Shown here one piece after another: positions 1-12,599 of a DNA stretch of 64,000 nt. The DNA lies in NCBI RefSeq assembly GCF_000972845.2, contig NC_040028.1, positions 15,374,871-15,438,870 of the forward strand, in the 5' to 3' direction. The number at the start of each line of letters is the position of its first letter. The first letter of the stretch is position 1. Under the pieces are notes generated by a model, which was not told the DNA's origin, did no database searches, and saw only the letters and a program-made list of their open reading frames with translations. Made by a program: the position numbers and the translations under genes. Origin of the DNA: Larimichthys crocea. Taxonomy: Eukaryota; Chordata; Actinopteri; Sciaenidae.

Positions 1-890
1 CTGTGGATCACTGCATCTTAAACGCTTAGGGAGTGGGTGGGTATCTCCTGGAATGCCCTGGACTGGTTCTCTTCCTATTTCTCGGATAGATGTTTAGACG
101 TGTCCCTACATGTCCGGAAATGCTGTTCTGTCCTGTGGTGTTCTTCTTGGGTCCTTTTTATCTGTATATGCTACCCTTAGGTCACTTTATTAGCAAATTT
201 AAAGGTATCTATTATCATTATTATGCTGACGATATTCAACTGTATGTGTCTGACTGGATGGCTAACAACCTTTTGCAGTTAAACACAGAGAAGACTGAGG
301 TCCTATTATGTTTCATAACTTCAAAGGTTGCTCAGTGTATTGGGTCCCTCTGTCCAGATGTAAAGTTCAGTCTTAGAAATCTTGGCTTTGATCAGTGTAT
401 GTGCTTCAAACAACACATAAAATCACTGACCCGTTCATGTTACTTCCACTTAAGAAATACCACCAAACTCAGAGCTCTTGTATCACGACCTGAGCTACAG
501 ATGATCATTCACACTTTTATGTGTTCCCTGCTTCCTCAGCAAGTTGTCGCTGGACTGTCGACAAATCATCCAGGATGCTACTGCAAGGCTGTTGACTAGA
601 TCCAGAAGAATAATTCACATCACACCCATCATATCTACTTGACACTGGCTTTCCATGACGTTCAGGATTAATTTGATAGTTCCTGTGTTCACATACAGAG
701 TCCTGCGGGGTCAGTTACCAGCTTACATCTTGGATCTGTTCCATCCTTATATCACCAGTAGGTCACTTAGGTCTTCTGTCCAGGGTTGTCCGTCATGCAC
801 GAATGAAAACAAAAAGCGATTGTGTCTTTGAAGCTTTACGGGAGCGCATTGTTAACAACTTTGTGACCTCTGGTCTGTGCTTGCTGATGT
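1..890 (+). mobile_element. Non-LTR retrotransposon (LINE) relic, reverse transcriptase 3' half
   Basis: Reading the plus strand with frame changes gives typical fish LINE reverse-transcriptase blocks. A stretch resembling LREWVGISGNALDWFSSY lies at about 25-85. The catalytic motif YADDIQLY lies near 220-245, followed by WMANNLLQLNTEKTEVL. From about 640 to 760 a degraded C-terminal part resembles the HWLPV..RI..L.V.R.LRG.LPAYI region. Frameshifts and stops show it is dead. The style fits Rex1/Babar or L2-like elements, but I cannot assign the family. It lies in an intron of adam23, antisense to that gene, and its 5' part is outside the window. Confidence 0.8.
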
Positions 891-1055
891 TTAGTAGGTA
901 TAGTGTCCCCTGTGTTCACCATCGTAAGTTAGCATGTCAACATTTAAATTTAAATAAAAGAGACAAACCCCAAGGTTTTCTTGTTGATGCTGGTTGTGCT
1001 AGAGGAAAAGCCAATCATAGGGGTTAATGCTTTAGAGGAAATGGATGAATTTGTT

Positions 1056-1300
1056 TCAATTCATGTGTACATGTAGAGATATTTTACTGGATAAGTGGGA
1101 AATTTGACCTGCTGATGGCACTAGATGAAAAGTCAGGGGGATCACCAAAGTGATTAGGATGCATCCACTGGGGACCATGAATGTCTGTACAAACGATGGC
1201 AATCCATCCGATATTTGTTGAGATATTTCACTCTGGACCAAAATGATGGAATGACCGACCGGCATTGTCATCCCTAGAGCCATGATGCAAGAGTGGCTAA
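1056..1300. repeat. Dispersed teleost repeat, copy 1
   Basis: This non-coding stretch contains wording seen in countless fish loci: GGCAATCCATCC, GTTGAGATATTTC, TCTGGACCAAA and CATCCCTAGAGCC. Related degraded copies in this window lie near 37561-37690 (same orientation) and 55255-55400 (opposite orientation). It follows the LINE relic directly and could be a 3' tail of that type of element. Family not named. Confidence 0.6.
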
Positions 1301-1393
1301 TAAAAAAAACAACAAGTTGTATGTGTGTAAATTCTGTGACGGCTCTGAACAAAGCACACACATCTCAAAGGGTAACTAAAAAGTTTTACTCAC

Positions 1394-3654
1394 AGCATCC
1401 ACAAGATTCACCACTGACTTGGCAAAGTTCCTCGTGTGCTGCTTGGTCTTGTGTCGTTTATACTGCAGGAACAAAGGCAAAGATATACATGTATAAGCTG
1501 CAGTGATTTGATGGTACTCACTCAATAATCCCTGATATATATGAGAATGTACTTGTTGTACAGTAAAGTGAAAGCATACCATACTGTGGTCACTGACAAT
1601 CATGATCTCTAAATACTTCATCTCCTCAAATATACTGCGAGGCATCTGCAAAACAAAAACCATTATCATATATCGGGAAGTGGAGTGTTTCCTTTCAACA
1701 GTCCCATTACAAAAACAAAGTTAGACTTTGAGCATGTACACTATAGCACAGTTATTAAACTCAACATTAAACATTACGTAAGAATTCCAGGGTGGGTGAA
1801 TTCTAGTTTACTGCATTACTTCATAAAGAAGTGAGATCAGGGCCTTACTGCTCGCTTTTTCCTGCGCTTCAGCCAGGACAAGTCATCCAGCTCAGAGAAG
1901 AGCTGCTCCTCCTCATCTGTGAACACAAACAAGGAACCAAACACTTTCCGTCAAAACACATATTATAGTATTTTACGACAGGATATGCCCCCGCCATCGC
2001 TCAGACAGAGATCTGTTTATGTTCCAAGAGCATCAACATTGTTTCCCTGAAATGTTATGGTCAAGAAAGGTGTGGTAATGGGCCATGGTTGGAGGTCTGT
2101 TGGAAACCCTTACCCTGTTCTTCAGAATCGTTGTTCCATGCAAGGGAGGCTGTTCTTCTTAATTTGTGAGGCCTTGCAGCTGTATCCTGACATTATGAGG
2201 CAAACAAGTGTTAAAAGATTGAAGAGAACTGTTACAGGCAGCGGCTATTGAGAGACAGTGTTTCATTGAAACTTCAAGCAGCATATAACATTAAAACTCA
2301 GTGTAGCAAATGTAATATAGATGTAGACAATAAATATCTTTTAATACTATTGTTTCGACATTTTGAGAAAGCTGGTTCGCTTTCTTGCTGTAGCTCAGCA
2401 CAAAGACTGGAAACAGGGGGAAACAGCTACTCTGGCTCCATTCAAAGTCAACAAAAAGTTCATCTCTATAGCAGTTCTGAAGCTTGTTGTATCTCGTTTA
2501 TTTATTCCATGTAAAAATGTCATGGCAAACGTTGCATTAAACGTGTTAATTTATGGGATTTAGAGGTGCTGGTTTGTTTAATGTTTGGACAGTCAGACTA
2601 GCTGTTTCCACCTGTTCCCAGTCTTTTTGCTGAGCCATATCACCATATAAAAATGTAAACAGCAGTAACAGCAAAGAGTGTTGCGACATGAGCAGCAGAA
2701 CAAAACCTTAGTATGATGCATATTTTGCTTCTCTGTGACGGGAATAACTTACGATTGAATGAGTCTGTTGTAAGGGCTCAATTAGATACATATAGAGTCC
2801 ATCGTCAAACATCCCGCTACCGGGCAGAGAGACAAGAAGAGGGAGAGAGAGAGAGACGGTCAATACTGAGTCAATACGAGCAGAGATGAGTGTATCCAGA
2901 AATATTCTGCACACGGCAAGAGTTACACACATCTCTGCCGTTCACTTACTGCAGCCCGTTGCAGGTAGATAAGGCCACATGGGAGTTGTCGTTCCCTCTC
3001 ACCTCGCCGTGGTAGTAACAGTGCTCACCACCCTGAGGGAAGAAGACATGGTGCTAATGCAGCATCACAGCAAACACCGGCAAATGACTAAAGCAGCATT
3101 ACTGGAAACATAACACACACAACTGTGCATACGCTTGACGGATCACTTAGATGCGCCATCGCATGGAGAAACTGTCATATTTCTTACTTAATTATCACGT
3201 GTTACAATTTTCTAATAACTCCAAGGAGGGAACAGCTTGTCTCACAGATGCCGGTTTGGTATATTTGCAATTAATTTCTGCAGGGGGTCTAATGCTTGTT
3301 AAGATATGCGGTTAAAGCATTGCAAGGTGGGTCCTGGCACTATCTGTGACTCAGCTGTCAGATCCAGGGTGAGCAGAGGACATTCTTCCCCCTCACTCTC
3401 TGCCTCTCTCCCTCTCACTTCACCCATCCCACGCTGCACTGATACTGCAGAGGGCTTTCTCTCCCTCATCACGTGACCACAGCTCCAGCAGGAGGATGCA
3501 GGGGAGCAAAACCCTGCTGATTCAGCTACAGTATGCCCAGCCCAGCCCAGCCTGAATCAGCAGCAGCAGCAGCAGCAGAAACCATCTCTCATTCCCAACC
3601 TGTTTTTCCCCTCCTCTCTCCATCTGTTCTATAAAAATCATATACTTTCACATT

Positions 3655-3697
<43 letters not shown>

Positions 3698-6600
3698 CTG
3701 TTCTTGAACATTTTGTTCTTCCTCTTGCAAAGAAGATTTCAGTTGCAGTTTTAATTCAATCACCACAAGGCTTGACAATAACAGATAACATGCAAACTGA
3801 TTTACAGGGTCCCACACCCAGCCCTGTCTTTTCATTCAAAGCCCATTTCCTGAAGATGAGGCATATTCGTGCCTTTTTTATTTTTTTTGCTTCACAGGCA
3901 ATGTGCATGACTGTACAAAATAAAATAAAAAAAAACAGCAGGGACACATCGTACCAGCTGAAGAAAGCACAGAACCAGACTGCACAAAAACAAGATGTGG
4001 TTCTGTAATGTTTTTAGTCACGACTGAGAGAGGAGGTTACCTTCGACAGAACTGGTTTTCCCCCCTCATAGTGGATCTCAACATAATCCGAAGACAGCAA
4101 GTCACTGTGAAAAGAAAGGTTTCAGGTGGTTAGGGTGGACGGATGTGAATGCAGCAACAATAACAACACACACAACAGTCTGTCTTGTTTTTGCCCTCGC
4201 TCTGACTCACATGTTGCGGTTTTAAACTAGTGGCGAGTGCTGCTTTGGTTGGCGTATAAACAAGAACACTCATCACCACCACCGACGTGCCTGGATTAGC
4301 CTGCACAAACAATCCCATGGCATCCCAGAAGTGCGGCGGAGATGTTAAATGTTGAAGGCTCTCAGGAAAAATTACGATACATTTACTTCTGAGGGTAATT
4401 AATTATCACGGGCAGATGCTTGGACAAACAAGACTGTATTTGGTAGAAATGAGCAGTTGAAACCTCCCGGTGGTTGAAGAATCAACGCAAAATAACAGGA
4501 ACAAGAGACAAGTGACTTCATCTGAAAGCTGCCAATGAAGCCTGAGTGAGAAATGACTGTGAGGCCTCGACTTCACCTTGAACACAACAGTCCTCCCGGC
4601 AGTTCCTGCTGTCTGAGTCAGCGTCCCTCACCCTTTCTGTACCCTCAATCTGTTAGCTGACAGATGACTTCAAGAGACTGCAATTTCTGCCACAATGGCG
4701 CTTTTCTTCCTCGGTAACCTTGCAAATCAAAAACATCCTCCTCCCTGTGGACGTGTAGCGATAAAAGACAACGTGCAGCACAATATATGGATATATCTAT
4801 ATATGGATGGATTCATATATGAACGTGATGGATCTGTCCTGTGACACCAGCATGTGACATTTTTGAGTGATGCTCAGCAGCACATAAGGAGGAAGTGCAC
4901 CATTATGGGGAGGGGGGAGTCGAGGCGTGAGCGCTGTCTGTGAGAGATTCCTGAGTGAGGGGCTATTTATAGCTTGACAGATGAGGCAGGGTGAGGAGAG
5001 TGGGCCACGCTAGAGTGCATCAGCGTTTGTATGAGTGTGTGTGTGTGTGAAGGGTGGACAACGTTGCAGAGAAAGAAGGGGTAAAGTGGCTGGAATGTGA
5101 GTGTATCGACATGTGTGTATGTGAGAGCTGTGAAAATGTGTAAAGACCATGAGAAGGGACTCCTGCCCTGAGGTCTCTCGGCCCACAGGAGGCTGTGTGC
5201 CACAATGCAGCAGCAGCAGCAGCAGCAGCAGCAGAGGAAAGCGAGACAGAGGCGAGGCAGAGAGGGAGGACCGAAAAAACTGCAGGAGGTTCTCACGTCT
5301 GGCGCCAGATCAAATGTATCTCTGAATGCTGTAGCGACACATGGCGCTGTCATCGCCGCTCATGCCTCTGACGCATGGAAATAATCCGCGCTGAGTCGAC
5401 AATCTAAATAAACGGAGCGGTATTCACGTTTCTTAATCACATTTCAATTCCTATGAATTTGTATCAACTGTGAAAATACGGGTCTTTTCAGTGGTAAAAC
5501 AAAAAACAACAACTTCCTTGTCTTGCAGTCCAACGTACAGTAAGAGGTGAGCACAAAAAGTAGCACCCATTGGCAGGTTGCAGACCTATCTATATTTAGA
5601 TCAGGACTGTCGCAGCTACAACACCAAGCAGAATTCAAACCCCTGTTCTCACAGAAAAAAAAAAAAGAAAAAGAAAAAGGCACACACTGAAGTTAGCTCA
5701 TGTATCTCACAGATAACCTACAGCGCAAGGGAACAGCTGGGAATCAAGGTCACACTTTCAAGCCTCTTCTCTGCCGCTGTAAAGAGTTCCTGTTGTATCA
5801 TGTCATGACAAAGTGCAGGAAGACGTCTGTTAACACACGACGAGCTGCGTGTGACTCAGTCTCCTGCGAGATTGCGTGAGGTCTCTGCTTGACTTATGCC
5901 ACAGACTGTACTCACACATATACACGTAGCAAAATCACAAGATTATTTCACTTCTGCTATTTTGCGTTCCCACACTGAATCTATGAAATGTAAAACAGAG
6001 TCAAGACGGACAGACGATATCACGTCAGCGGATGACATTCCCTTTGGCCTTCCTGATACGTGATCAGCTCTTCAGTAAACATAGTCAGATATCTCCAAAC
6101 AACATAGAGCTAAATGGCAAATGAATCCGTTCTGAAATCTCTGACCTTCTATATTTGTACAACAAGATGCATGCTATCACTGCAGATAGCTGCTGGAATC
6201 TGGTTTCTACAGTGGCATTAAAACGATGCTCAAGCTACAACAAAATTGGCAGATCGTCCTTCATTACTGTACTATAAAGTGTCCTCAACCAACCAGATAA
6301 AGATTTCCATTGTTAGTTTTCGGTGGTGAAATGATGCTGTACAGTAGCATTGGAGGGTGGTGGTGTTTTGCAATGTAAAAGTAAGTATAAAAATAACCCA
6401 GGATTGTGACACTTCCTCTGTGGTGGCTCTGGATTTTTTTTGTTTTTTTTGCATTGTTAGACAGAAAAGTAGGCGCCTGCTAACCAGAAACTGAATACCA
6501 GCACATAGACTAAAAAATCCAACCACAGAAATATGTGAGTCTTAACATCTAAAAGCATTCAGCTGTGCAGACATTATAAAATTACTATATTTTATTACAG

Positions 6601-9565
6601 AATCCAGCTTTAAATCACATTAAGAGACCTGGAATTCAATTAACGTTCCAAAGTCCTTGTTCACATGCACATTAAGCCTTCACATATGTAGACCGGCTAC
6701 TTTGTGAAGGGAGTGAATCAATATCATTGAGTGTCCGGAGCCTCGTGTCTCCAAATGGGACAGTGATCAGAGACGGCAGAACAACTGTCTCCCTGCTTAG
6801 TATGATTAAAACCAATTAAACCTCATTAAAGATAGAGAGTCTGGTTTTCCAAATCATTTTGTAAAACTGTTCGTCTTTGTCCGTAGTCTGGCAGCTGAGC
6901 TAAGACTGCTCTTAGGCACTTGGAGGATTCTGGAAACCGGCGTGCTGACCTATTCAATTACACTTCCCCTGATTACATTATCCCAGGCTGACGCTGCATT
7001 AATCACTGACCTGACATACATATCATTTACAAACAACGGCTGTCTACAGATGAGAGTCACAAATGCTGTCATTTTGGAAATCGTCTATGACGCATATTGT
7101 TTGCTGACAAAGTCAGTATCCACTTCCACTGTGAGGGTTTTTTATCTGTTCCTAGTCAAATGATGGTTTAGTTAGATTCATCTTTGTTCTGCCTCACTCA
7201 GCTGCTGTCTTGCATCATGTCATTTTTGAGTCTCACGCTGCTCATGTTTATGATATAATGTTAACTTGTGACACAAAACATTAGTTGTCATATAATCAAG
7301 TTTTCTGAGGGATCAGAGGTTTTACTTGCTGACTATGTCTTTCTATAGTTAAATGTTTTGTTAAACTTCTCCTACGTACAGCTCACAGTGTAGAGCTTAC
7401 ATCATCCCTTCATTTAAATTAGTAAAACTAAATAGCCTTGCATTAAAAATATGAAACTCTTTGACGGTTTCCTGCAATTTCTGTACAGTACGTCACAGTA
7501 TTTTCTGGAATATATATATATATATAGAGTGTGTCTGTTGTGGCAAAAATGTTTGGACAACGCTTACACAGCTTCTCTTTAACCTCATGATGAGTGACGT
7601 TCTGCAATTTTCAACCATCTGCATATCTGCATAACCCGACCTTGATGGCAGGTACTGTTTGTTGTGAGAGACACGCAAATCACCCTCACTGAAAGCTCAT
7701 AATCACAAGTCTAGATGTTTGTTTTGATTAAACTGTATTTCTCATAAATGTGGCTTTTGTGAATCTGGGTGGTGCTAAGTTTGCACTCGTCACCTCCATT
7801 GTAGAGATTCAGGCATGTATAGACTCGAAGGGGCAAATCTCCCACATATAACCTTTACATATAACCATAATTCTTACATGAATCATTACACAATCTTGTC
7901 TCTGGGTGTGACAGAAAGTAGACCCGTAAAAAAGCCATTAAGGGTGTAGGTATCTACACCCATCCATCCATTTTCTTTAATGACCACAGTCGCTGACTTG
8001 CTGTAAAATAAATCATTTTACCTACAATGAACTAATGTCCTTCAATGAGATGAAAAGGACTTACTTGTTCAATGCTAGATCCAGAACAAACCTGGCGCCA
8101 AACGCTTCTAACTGGAAACTGGCTTGGGCGAGGTGGACTGCCTGCAAAGGGAGAAAAAGAGTACTCACTGCAGATGATGGCAGCTTCGTAAAACATCTAC
8201 AGTACAGTACACAAATAACAGATGTGGCGGATGCACGCCAGATGGTTAATATACGATGGGAACACTGGAAGAAAGGCTTCCTTCCCTGTGGTCACACTGG
8301 CATTGTTCCAGTTTTTAAACACATCAAGCTTATCTGTTAATGTGCTGTGATGGGTATCTTTGCTTTTTGTCGGACACTATGCAGTAAAACGACATTAAAA
8401 TAGCATTAAGATCTAACACAAACCATAATATAGATTTAAAACTCCAAAACCTTGACCACACAGTGTGCTATTAAGAGACCAAACACTCAAGGCAGCATTT
8501 CTAAGAGATATTTTCTCCCCCATCCATCCCCCCCTCGGCACCGCCTTACCTGGCCCTCTGTAGGTTGGTTCTTTGCCCGGGTGTCCAGGTCATGGTAGGT
8601 ACTCTCCGAGTCCTCGTTTAGGTAGTAGATCAACCGCGAGGGGTAGGTGATCACATGCTCTACTGCATGGTGTGTACTGTTGTCTGTAGCAGGTGCTGCA
8701 GTTGCCTGTTGCTTCAGCAGTGCTGGCACTGCGTCCCTCTCAACCTTGTCCTCTACTCCTTGAGAAACTGCAAGAGAATTCCCACCGCAGAAGACATGAA
8801 ATACCTGATCGGTCTGCATGCATACACACACACACACACACATACATACATACAAATACACACAGCCAGCTGTCATCCTTTATTCATGAAATGCATTGAT
8901 AATACTGAGTGGCCACGGCTTCATTGCAATTCTTCAGGACACATCGGTTACATGCCGTAGTGTACTGACAACCACATACCGCAGTTAAGCTGATTTACAA
9001 CACAGGATATAAGATACAGATTTCACTGACAGCCACTTTTAATAAGCTTTTTGGCAAAGTGGGGAAAAAAACTCTGCACCAGGACAGAAAAAATGCAGTG
9101 TGCATTACGCAATGCTGAATCAAAATATCCTCACACAACAACAGCAAAGGACAGCAGACACTTGAGCGCAAAACAGTCTCAGTGACTTTCCATTCAAATG
9201 TGGTAAGCAGACATGAAAAGAGCACTATTTTTGATAAGCTGAACAAAAGATGCTGAGATGCTGTGGTCCGCCTCATGCACCATCACGCTCCAGACGCCGC
9301 ATATTAAACGAAACATCTCTTTTTAGGGGAATGAACGCGATTGCTGTGCAACCCCGGTACATCATCAGATATAATTTCAGCCAAACACAGAAGGCGAACA
9401 TTGCGTTTCATATCATGAAAGTGACAAACAAGAATAAATAAAATAAAATATATTTTAAAAAAGCCAGCGGGCTAATTTGCAATACATACCGGATGACGCT
9501 AGTGATGGATGAAGCCAAGGCGAAAGGATGCTGACGAGCAAAGTGGCCAGAAATATCAAATGCAT
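1394..9565 (-). CDS. adam23: ADAM23-like disintegrin/metalloproteinase-family adhesion protein, 5' half
   Basis: Ten coding exons read leftwards: 9490-9565, 8550-8767, 8065-8141, 4041-4104, 2950-3032, 2753-2816, 2114-2186, 1849-1916, 1580-1645, 1394-1462. They give 286 residues with all phases agreeing; the gene continues left of the window. Residues 1-25 ([10 protein letters not shown]... SLASS) form a signal peptide, and a TGA two codons upstream in frame fixes the start. The propeptide follows, with [59 protein letters not shown] and RPHKL. A furin-type site WLKRRKKRA comes next, then the metalloproteinase-like domain start [16 protein letters not shown] and [12 protein letters not shown]. 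These blocks match vertebrate ADAM23, a brain cell-surface protein that lacks protease activity and binds LGI proteins and integrins. ADAM22 and ADAM11 fit less well. Next to gpr1, as in human 2q33. Whether it is the fish a or b paralogue is not decided. Confidence 0.9.
2370..2510. repeat. Dispersed teleost repeat with AGCACAAAGACTGGAAACAG
   Basis: Intronic stretch with the phrase TAGCTCAGCACAAAGACTGG followed by GGGGGAAACAGCTAC. The same phrase recurs at about 34715-34750. This wording is common in fish introns and 3' UTRs. No coding content. Confidence 0.5.
3558..3579. repeat. (CAG)n microsatellite
   Basis: About seven CAG units in an adam23 intron. Confidence 0.9.
3655..3697. repeat. (TCTA)n microsatellite
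   Basis: About ten uninterrupted tetranucleotide units in an adam23 intron. Confidence 0.95.
5208..5234. repeat. (CAG)n microsatellite
   Basis: Nine perfect CAG units in adam23 intron 3. The reverse strand gives a spurious poly-cysteine reading. Confidence 0.95.
7510..7526. repeat. (TA)n microsatellite
   Basis: Short TA run in adam23 intron 3. Confidence 0.8.
8823..8846. repeat. (CA)n microsatellite
   Basis: CA run just upstream (in gene sense) of the splice acceptor of adam23 exon 2. Confidence 0.9.
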
Positions 9566-9920
9566 GATTCATATTTGATAACTGAAATATCTCAATATCA
9601 ACACATCAACGCAGTGAATAGCTTGCGGCCCATCGTGGCGTGGAGGTGGTGCCGTGCAAGAGGGGGCTTTCTTCATGGATCCAGGAGGCACCGGGCTGCT
9701 GCTGCAGTAGCGGTTGTTGAGGAGGAGGAGAGGGAGGAGGAGGGTGATGAGGAGGAGGAGAGGGAGGAGGAGGGTGATGAGGAGGAGGAGGAGGGGGGGA
9801 TGAGCAGAAAGAAGGCGGTGGCCAGGCAGCGACTGGAAGACTCCTCCTCGATGAGGACAAACATGTCCTTCCTCCACCACCCCGGGTCACAGGAAGCCTG
9901 TGCAGGTGACCTCAAAGGCA
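9566..9920 (-). promoter_or_regulatory. adam23 5' UTR and proximal promoter (inferred)
   Basis: This is the sequence upstream of the adam23 start codon on the minus strand. It is GC-rich between 9640 and 9900 and dominated by CCTCCT runs in gene sense. No TATA box was recognised. The role is inferred from position next to exon 1. Confidence 0.5.
9717..9806. repeat. Purine-rich GGAGGA minisatellite
   Basis: Almost pure A/G on the plus strand. A roughly 30-bp unit, GAGGAGGAGGAGAGGGAGGA followed by GGAGGGTGAT, is present about twice, plus a partial third copy ending in GGGGGGG. It lies 150-240 bases upstream of the adam23 start, so the adam23 5' leader could carry the pyrimidine-rich copy. Confidence 0.85.
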
Positions 9921-10139
9921 TGTAAAGTCACATAACGCAGTAAACAGGAAAGGACCCCCCTGACACTGAGACAACATGTGAAATGTAATCAGTTCAACAC
10001 ACAACATGTTTTTTGTTGTTGTTGTTGTTGTTTTTGTACTCATATATAGCTAATTTCAAGGTTAATTGTTAAATTTAACCTCTGCTCCTCAATGATACAA
10101 GACTACTGAAACGTTTTTTTAGCAATATCACATTGTTCA

Positions 10140-10258
10140 AATATTCCACATGTACAATAATTCCTAATTTAATAGTAAAATATACTCAAATATCCAAAGT
10201 AAAAGTGGTCATTAGCCGCTACTGATATAATAAGCAGCATTTTAATGTTTGAGCTCAG

Positions 10259-10300
<42 letters not shown>

Positions 10301-10330
10301 TTATATATCTACTGTTGTTGGATGTAATAT
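10140..10330. repeat. Degraded MITE-like repeat with internal (TAA)n
   Basis: Phrases such as CAAAGTAAAAGTGGTCATTA, ATTTTAATGTTTGAGCTCAG and a 42-base TAA run (10261-10302) resemble the fish repeat that also occurs at 56905-57330. Divergent, with no intact ends. Confidence 0.5.
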
Positions 10331-10844
10331 ATGAATAATGGATCTAAATGTAGATGGCTGATCATGTTTTGTATGTAAAATCTTTTTATTAAGTAATTAG
10401 TAATGAATTGCTGTCTGTATCATAACCTTTATTTTTGGCTATCCATATAGTTTTATGTTATGTGTGTTACGTTTTATGTTTATGTTTTAATTATGCTTTA
10501 CCTTTAGTCTATTATATCAAACTATTTATACATTTTAATGAGTTTTATTTTATTATTATTATTGTTATTGATTTTAGTGGGTTTTATTTTTTATTTATTT
10601 TGCATTTGGTTTTTCTTCACTGCAAGATGACGAGACGGTGCTTCCTCAGTTAATGTTAAAGTGCTTTTGTTGATAATGGGGTGGAGGGTATGGAGGGTTA
10701 TTGTGTGAAGCACCTTGTGTTACAATGTTTTGTGTGAAAAGTGCTATACAAACAGAGTGTAATTGATAAAAACTAAACAAAACTGTAATATCCCCCTCTG
10801 AAATGAAGTGAAGTAAAGGGAGAAAGTAGCATAAAATAGAAACA

Positions 10845-10915
10845 GAGTGAACCCCGCCCGCCTCTTACCCAAAGTCAGCTAGGATAGGCTCCAGGCCCCA
10901 TGACCCTGATGACGC
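10845..10915. repeat. Fragment of common fish repeat
   Basis: Contains ACCCCGCCCGCCTCTTACCC followed by AAAGTCAGCTAGGATAGGCT and CCAGGCCCCATGACCCTGAT. This is the well-known ending of a repeat used widely in fish genomes. Other parts of the same family are at 11990-12215 and 33205-33425. Confidence 0.65.
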
Positions 10916-11989
10916 TGGATGTTATGATAGAACAACACACTGCAGTCAGAGTCAGAATATTTATTTTCCGATAAACCTTTTCCACAGCAGCCATTTTAAG
11001 TTGAAAGGGTCAACGCAGGTGATTCCAATAATACTAATTAAGGTTCAGTTCCATTTATTGCAGCAGAGTCTTTCCAGTGAGACAACGCGCACCACAGCAG
11101 CACCCTGACCCTGTTTGACCTGAATGAAACTCAACCTCAGTCAGTATCATTGGTATCACCTGTGTTTACTATTTCATGTCAAAATGGCTGCTGTGAAAAA
11201 CATCTATACATTTTGACTTGTCATTGCAGATGTTACTAATAACATTAACGACGACTCCGGTCTTTTCAAGTGTTTCTATAAGTATATGGCATGATTCTAT
11301 TGACTCTATATTTAATGATGATATGTTAAAAGTAAAAAAAACAGAGTATATTTAAACTATAAATCATATAATTTATCATTTACAGGTAAGTGGATAGTTA
11401 GGTTTACTTTATACTTGCATACTTACATGATTTCAGTCCAAACCAGATGGTGGTGGATGTGCAGAAAACAGACTGGATGATTGCAGTGTAGTGTTATTGT
11501 GAATATTATGTTATGAGTTGCACCTGTGCTTTTCCTGCTGCCATAAGTCAGATTGTTTGCCGTGAAAATGATCTATCCATGTAACTTGGCATAGGACAGT
11601 TTCTCCAAATACACAGTATCAGCAGTGACCCATAAAAACCTCATCAACCTTTAGGTGTGTTTGAATTATCGTCACCACACTGGTACAAAGTGTTTTAGTG
11701 TCACGGTTGAGCAACTAAAGCTCAAGATCAAATGAGTGATTCATGGATGTGCTTGTTGAGACAGTACAGGGGAAAAGTAATAAAGAATGGTGCTGTCAAA
11801 ATTGTGAAATTAGTTTACTAAGAAGTTTCCTGAGAAGTCACAGTGGGGACCTTTCCAGTTAATCTCTCCCTGTGGTAACAGGTTCAAGGAGGACTGTTTG
11901 GTACGAGCCATGGTCAGATAAGTGCATGTCATTTCATTGTAAGGCTGTGCATCTGTCTGAGGATGAGACTGCTCCAACTTCACAGGTTC

Positions 11990-12215
11990 CTTCTTACTCG
12001 CAACCTCATGAAACAGTGGCACAGCCTCACAGGAAGAAGGTTCAAACCCACTGGTTGACTGTGGGCTCCTGTCTGGCTGGGGAGTTTCCGTCTTGCATGG
12101 GTTTCCTTCGGGTGCTCTCGCTTCCTCCATCAGTCCAGCAAGAGGTTGTTTATCTCCTTATGTGATGACCTGGTGACCTGTCCAGGGTGTAGCCCACCTC
12201 TCCCTCTCCAGAACC
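11990..12215. repeat. Fragment of the same common fish repeat
   Basis: Contains the phrases GGAGTTTCCGTCTTGCATGG, CTTCCTCCATCAGTCCAGCA and GGTGACCTGTCCAGGGTGTA, diagnostic of the family also seen at 10845-10915. The open frames across it (11810-12165) are repeat-derived. Confidence 0.7.
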
Positions 12216-12507
12216 TGAGACACTGGAAAGGATAAAGGGGGTCATGTTGGGTTATGTTTTTGGAGATACAAACATTTAACATTGTCTGTACATCAAGATG
12301 CAAACTTTACCACATGTTTATTCTAGTTTCGATCAAAGAAATTCAGAAATGAAAGGAGAACATGACAGTCCTAAATAAACCTTCCCTTATTTGGCCCTAC
12401 CCACTGACTGACTGTGATTTGTGCATTTCTGAAAGAGAGAAAACTTGAACCTCAACAAGTAACATTCAAAAAAACTTTCCGTTTATTCACAGATGGTGGG
12501 AGGGGGG

Positions 12508-12534
12508 TTGTGTGTGTGTGTGTGTGTGTGTGTG
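12508..12534. repeat. (GT)n microsatellite
   Basis: Pure GT run about 1.3 kb upstream of the gpr1 start codon. Confidence 0.9.
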
Positions 12535-12599
12535 TTTGGAGGCTTACCACGCTGTTATGAAAAGCAGCCGCACAGCTCCTCTTGAATGAAAGCGTTTTT

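Noticed and set aside
90..599. 169-residue open frame as a host gene
   Set aside because: It contains the reverse-transcriptase motif YADDIQLY and LINE wording, with frame breaks on both sides; it is a dead retrotransposon.
4967..5353. 128-residue minus-strand frame with a cysteine run
   Set aside because: The run comes from the CAG repeat at 5208-5234, and the frame lies in an adam23 intron with no family resemblance.
9509..9925. Glutamate-rich 138-residue frame and its leucine/proline-rich antisense frames
   Set aside because: All are produced by the purine minisatellite. The real signal peptide of adam23 is in the short exon at 9490-9565.
11810..12165. Overlapping frames of about 100 residues on both strands
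   Set aside because: They cover a common dispersed repeat (11990-12215).
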